NCBI GenBank assembly: GCA_012798275.1
Contig: JAAZNO010000114.1
Location: 1 to 15,247 of the forward strand
Direction of reading: 5' to 3'
Length of the DNA stretch: 15,247 bases
Source of the DNA: Chloroflexota bacterium
Lineage (GTDB): Bacteria; Chloroflexota; Anaerolineae; B4-G1; SLSP01
Shown in pieces: positions 13,801-15,247 of this stretch. Made by a program: the position numbers and the translations under genes. The notes under the pieces are model-generated. The model was not told the DNA's origin, ran no database searches, and was given only the letters and a program-made list of their open reading frames with translations. Each line of letters starts with the position of its first letter. The stretch's first letter is position 1.

Positions 13801-15247
13801 ATGGTCTGATCCCGGTATTGCATCGGCGTCATCACCGTCGCGGCCTCGCCAGTGGCCAGGGGGGTGTTACTTTCGGTCAGGCGCTCCACCGGCACCGGCA
13901 AGGGCAACACCGGCTCGACCAACACGCCATCGTATTCATACGCCTGCACCTGGAGCCGACTCAGCACGCGCGCCCAGCCTTCCCGCCGGTAGTCCTGCTG
14001 AATGGCCTGGAGCTCGGCCAGCGTGCTCTGCGTCTGTTCGATGAGCAGCGCATTGCGCAGCCCCACCGAGACTTGATCTGCCAGCAGCTGTAAGACCTCA
14101 ATGTCGGCGGGAGAGAAAGCGCTCACCTGAGAACTCTGCACGTCCAACACGCCCACAACGTGCTGCTCGGTGTCCACCAGCGGCAACGCCATCTCCGAGC
14201 GGGTCTCGGGCAGGTCGGGGTTGTCGAACCAAACGGCGTCCTCGCCCACATCCAGGGCGATGCGCGGTTGCCCTGTCGCCGCCACGCTCCCCACGAGGCC
14301 CTGCTGTCCTACCCGCAGACGGTGTCCCCGCGCCAACATGCGCTGTCCGCCCTCTGAAGAAGCAGCGCGCAGCACGGCCCATTCCCGCGGCCGATCTACC
14401 CAAAAGATGCCGGCGTGATAATACCCGAAGTGTCGGGAAATCGCGTTGACCGTGGTCTCCAACAGCGTGGGCAAGTCCTGAATGGTCACCGCCTCCCGGG
14501 CGACCAGAGAGACCGCCTGAAGCTGTTGATTACGGCGCGCGAGGTCTGCCGTGCGCGTTTCGACTTGCTGCTCGAGCGTCGTCACCAGCTCCCGCAACCG
14601 ACCGCTCATGGCGTTGAACGATTGCGCCAGGAAGCCGATCTCATCGCCGCGGCGGATGCCAATTTCATAGGAAAGGTCGCCCGCCCCCACGATCGCAGCG
14701 CCCTCAGCGAGCTGCTCCAAGGGTTTGAGCACCGCGCGCCGCATGAAGACCTGCAACAGCACCAGTAACAACAGCGCCAAAATCAGCACACCGCCCACCG
14801 GCAACCAGGGCAACCAGGGGGGATCGACGATCGGGCTATAAGCCCCCACCACGGCGTACAAGCGTTGCCCGGAGATGTCGGGACGAGTCATGCGGCGGAC
14901 CACGAGATGCAGGTTACCGTACTGCGGCACGCGCGTCTGGAGGACTTGCACATCCGGGACGTTCAGATCCATCAGGACCTGCCCCGCCATACCCGACGTC
15001 GAATGCAGCACGATGATGCCATCGCCGCGTACCAGGGCCGCGAAAGCCAGCTCCGGCTGACCGGCAATACTATCGCGCAGGTAACGCTCCAGGCCCGGCA
15101 CATCACGCACCGAAGCAATGAACGGCGCGACTACATCCACGTGCTGACGTACCTGCTGCGTGATCATGTGCCCTTTTCCCAAGCGCGCCTCCCGATACTC
15201 GCTGCGGAATTGCGCACCCGCGAAAAACAGCAACGGCGTCAATAGCA
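10833..15247 (-). CDS. Giant membrane receptor with Cache-like sensor, HAMP and about seven GAF domains, no output domain (5' partial)
   Basis: The frame is open to the right window edge, so the true start and part of the first membrane helix are missing; a TTG at 15240-15242 lies inside that helix and is not a convincing start. Counting from that TTG (1469 residues visible): membrane helix end 1-10; extracytoplasmic Cache-like sensor about 11-142, with the strand pair AFAALVRGDGIIVLHS; membrane helix 143-167; HAMP 168-221 (LKPLEQLAEG to DEIGFLAQSFNAM); coiled coil to about 243; GAF 252-402; divergent GAF 403-522; GAF 528-693, 707-860, 875-1025; divergent GAF 1045-1205; GAF 1217-1385; a short GAF-start-like tail 1393-1436; acidic end. 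No kinase, GGDEF, phosphatase, methyl-accepting or DNA-binding domain is seen. The most likely role is a membrane receptor that passes its signal to the kinase encoded next. Confidence 0.9.
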   Translation of the reverse strand, partial: LLTPLLFFAGAQFRSEYREARLGKGHMITQQVRQHVDVVAPFIASVRDVPGLERYLRDSIAGQPELAFAALVRGDGIIVLHSTSGMAGQVLMDLNVPDVQVLQTRVPQYGNLHLVVRRMTRPDISGQRLYAVVGAYSPIVDPPWLPWLPVGGVLILALLLLVLLQVFMRRAVLKPLEQLAEGAAIVGAGDLSYEIGIRRGDEIGFLAQSFNAMSGRLRELVTTLEQQVETRTADLARRNQQLQAVSLVAREAVTIQDLPTLLETTVNAISRHFGYYHAGIFWVDRPREWAVLRAASSEGGQRMLARGHRLRVGQQGLVGSVAATGQPRIALDVGEDAVWFDNPDLPETRSEMALPLVDTEQHVVGVLDVQSSQVSAFSPADIEVLQLLADQVSVGLRNALLIEQTQSTLAELQAIQQDYRREGWARVLSRLQVQAYEYDGVLVEPVLPLPVPVERLTESNTPLATGEAATVMTPMQYRDQTIGMLTLSDPGRVWTEEEFALIRSVTDQVASALETARLFEETQRTARQQALLNAVLQTAAMTLDPDQALEEIATILARGLAMAVGVFIFPRRAATAEGGVPLPQEVRLQAFVLPEGEKALDAGAFYMLPADLQIFFHGLMEPELGKLLPLGQVPSLAGSYDLERVLYVPIRTATAQAGFLALVRRQQDVLLDPDTRALARNLAGQVAVVLENLHLMEETQRRSAELQLLYEASLRFGQVRDPEATERLVVEEAQELLVAAGAAFWRYDEAHETLQCVCAQGTLTSYQGLGVQPGQGLPGTAWSERRVIQTGDYMTWEQLGAGELSTVGPALGIPLLAARGVIGVLLVTRPRGGMPFDAVVSRLAELFAAQATVALENARLYQESARRARDLQQLYEAGLDMIGMREVEAVLTRGAEWALRLLGVQRTRAFFWARGNATPFSGHAGASPAYVTPETLAPPRVAGVTARVLHEGQPVIVNRLISGDEIAPALQELGLVSQAAVPLRLGAETVGVLFANSTQEGFFTEEAVRLLEFLGSQLATSAQNALQFGQLQQTLAVVEMQARYRDAVAQGTAQLAERGTESLPTVLQLLGETLETDAAQYCELRSEGAGGYWEVAARWTQSSAAGQAVAAASKWRREDVLEWLPALRAEGIVRADWHGASAAEQRMLQALGFHSLLLIAVPGETAEPNFMAFGNSQRERDWKPEELISVRTVAAALSSTLARERLFREVQAALAETEMLYEAGGALNAAQTYGQILDVMRQYTALGSGAHFAATLLYDRPWTERQRPTKALLAARWTATPASDVSLLARGNAFSLLEPYLRRERSSTITDVTREVEPLAPARIFFEEDLGARTLVFAPLAAGGQTIGTLMAAFDAVTRLTEEEQRRLSTLTGQAAIAIQNLYQLEATAARARREQLIREIGEQLQAAPDVQSVLQTAARELGRALETPRAVVRLGAVGPARRKKPTGELASRAADEPNPVEDDGASTEE
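14037..14489 (-). repeat. FDNP-type GAF domain of the receptor, related to those of the kinase
   Basis: Residues about 252-402 of the visible receptor. It contains EWAVLRAAS, GHRLRVG, IALDVGEDAVWFDNP and LPETRSEMALPLV, which closely match the kinase copies at 7324-7827 and 8245-8745, also at DNA level (for example CGGGGTTGTC and CCAGGGC). The two genes therefore exchanged or shared GAF modules. Confidence 0.8.
14580..14741 (-). other. HAMP linker of the giant receptor
   Basis: Residues about 168-221, right after the second membrane helix. The first amphipathic helix is AVLKPLEQLAEGAAIVGAGDL and the second is GDEIGFLAQSFNAMSGRL, with the conserved Pro of helix 1 and the DEIG start of helix 2. 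This normally converts piston or rotation movements of the membrane helices into coiled-coil states of downstream domains, here a GAF array instead of a kinase. Confidence 0.9.
14817..15212 (-). other. Extracytoplasmic Cache-like ligand-binding region
   Basis: Residues about 11-142 lie between two membrane helices. A long first helix (SEYREARLGKGHMITQQVRQ and onward) is followed by a short helical PGLERYLRDSIAG part. PAS-like strands come next (LAFAALVRGDGIIVLHS, HLVVRRM, RLYAVVGAYSPI), as in single Cache domains of bacterial receptors. The ligand cannot be predicted from this. Confidence 0.65.

Noticed and set aside
15240..15242. TTG at 15240-15242 as the true start of the giant receptor
   Set aside because: The frame remains open to the edge, and starting there would cut the first membrane helix needed for the Cache sensor topology, so the gene is treated as partial.

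Overview
The window comes from a GC-rich bacterium. The very large GAF-repeat signalling proteins with the wording FDNPxLPxTRSExALPL, a C-terminal fragment resembling aldehyde:ferredoxin oxidoreductase next to a ThiS/MoaD-like protein, and a seven-cysteine ferredoxin together suggest the Chloroflexota (Anaerolineae-like). This placement is inferred from family resemblance, not proven. No mobile element, CRISPR array, rRNA or tRNA gene is visible.

Layout. (1) Positions 1-297, plus strand: the last 30 codons of a probable tungsten enzyme (AOR family), then 1 nt later a small ThiS/MoaD-like sulfur carrier ending in Gly-Gly, closed by a 15-bp perfect hairpin (321-361). (2) 400-1000, plus strand: a promoter-like site and a DUF456-type membrane protein, converging on a minus-strand phosphodiesterase with a hairpin exactly between the two stop codons. 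(3) 1031-3851: two unrelated metal-dependent phosphoesterase-type genes diverge from a 64-bp gap. One is an alkaline-phosphatase-superfamily protein (minus) and the other a PHP-domain protein (plus) that may be read from a leaderless transcript. (4) 3869-4298: a strong hairpin terminator, then a minus-strand seven-Cys ferredoxin with a near-ideal promoter and Shine-Dalgarno. An inverted repeat lies over its -35 box. (5) 4324-15247, minus strand, over 70% of the window: two adjacent giant signalling genes.

The giant pair is the most striking content. The upstream gene (running off the right edge) encodes an extracytoplasmic Cache-like sensor, a membrane helix, HAMP and about seven GAF domains, but no kinase or other recognisable output domain. 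Fourteen nucleotides later starts a soluble 2164-residue hybrid histidine kinase with about nine GAF domains, one PAS, HisKA, HATPase and two receiver domains. The pair carries roughly sixteen GAF domains and looks like one signalling machine divided between a membrane receptor lacking a transmitter and a cytoplasmic kinase lacking a membrane anchor. That cooperation is inferred from adjacency, coupled translation and complementary domain content. Several GAF modules are clear duplicates of each other within and between the two genes.
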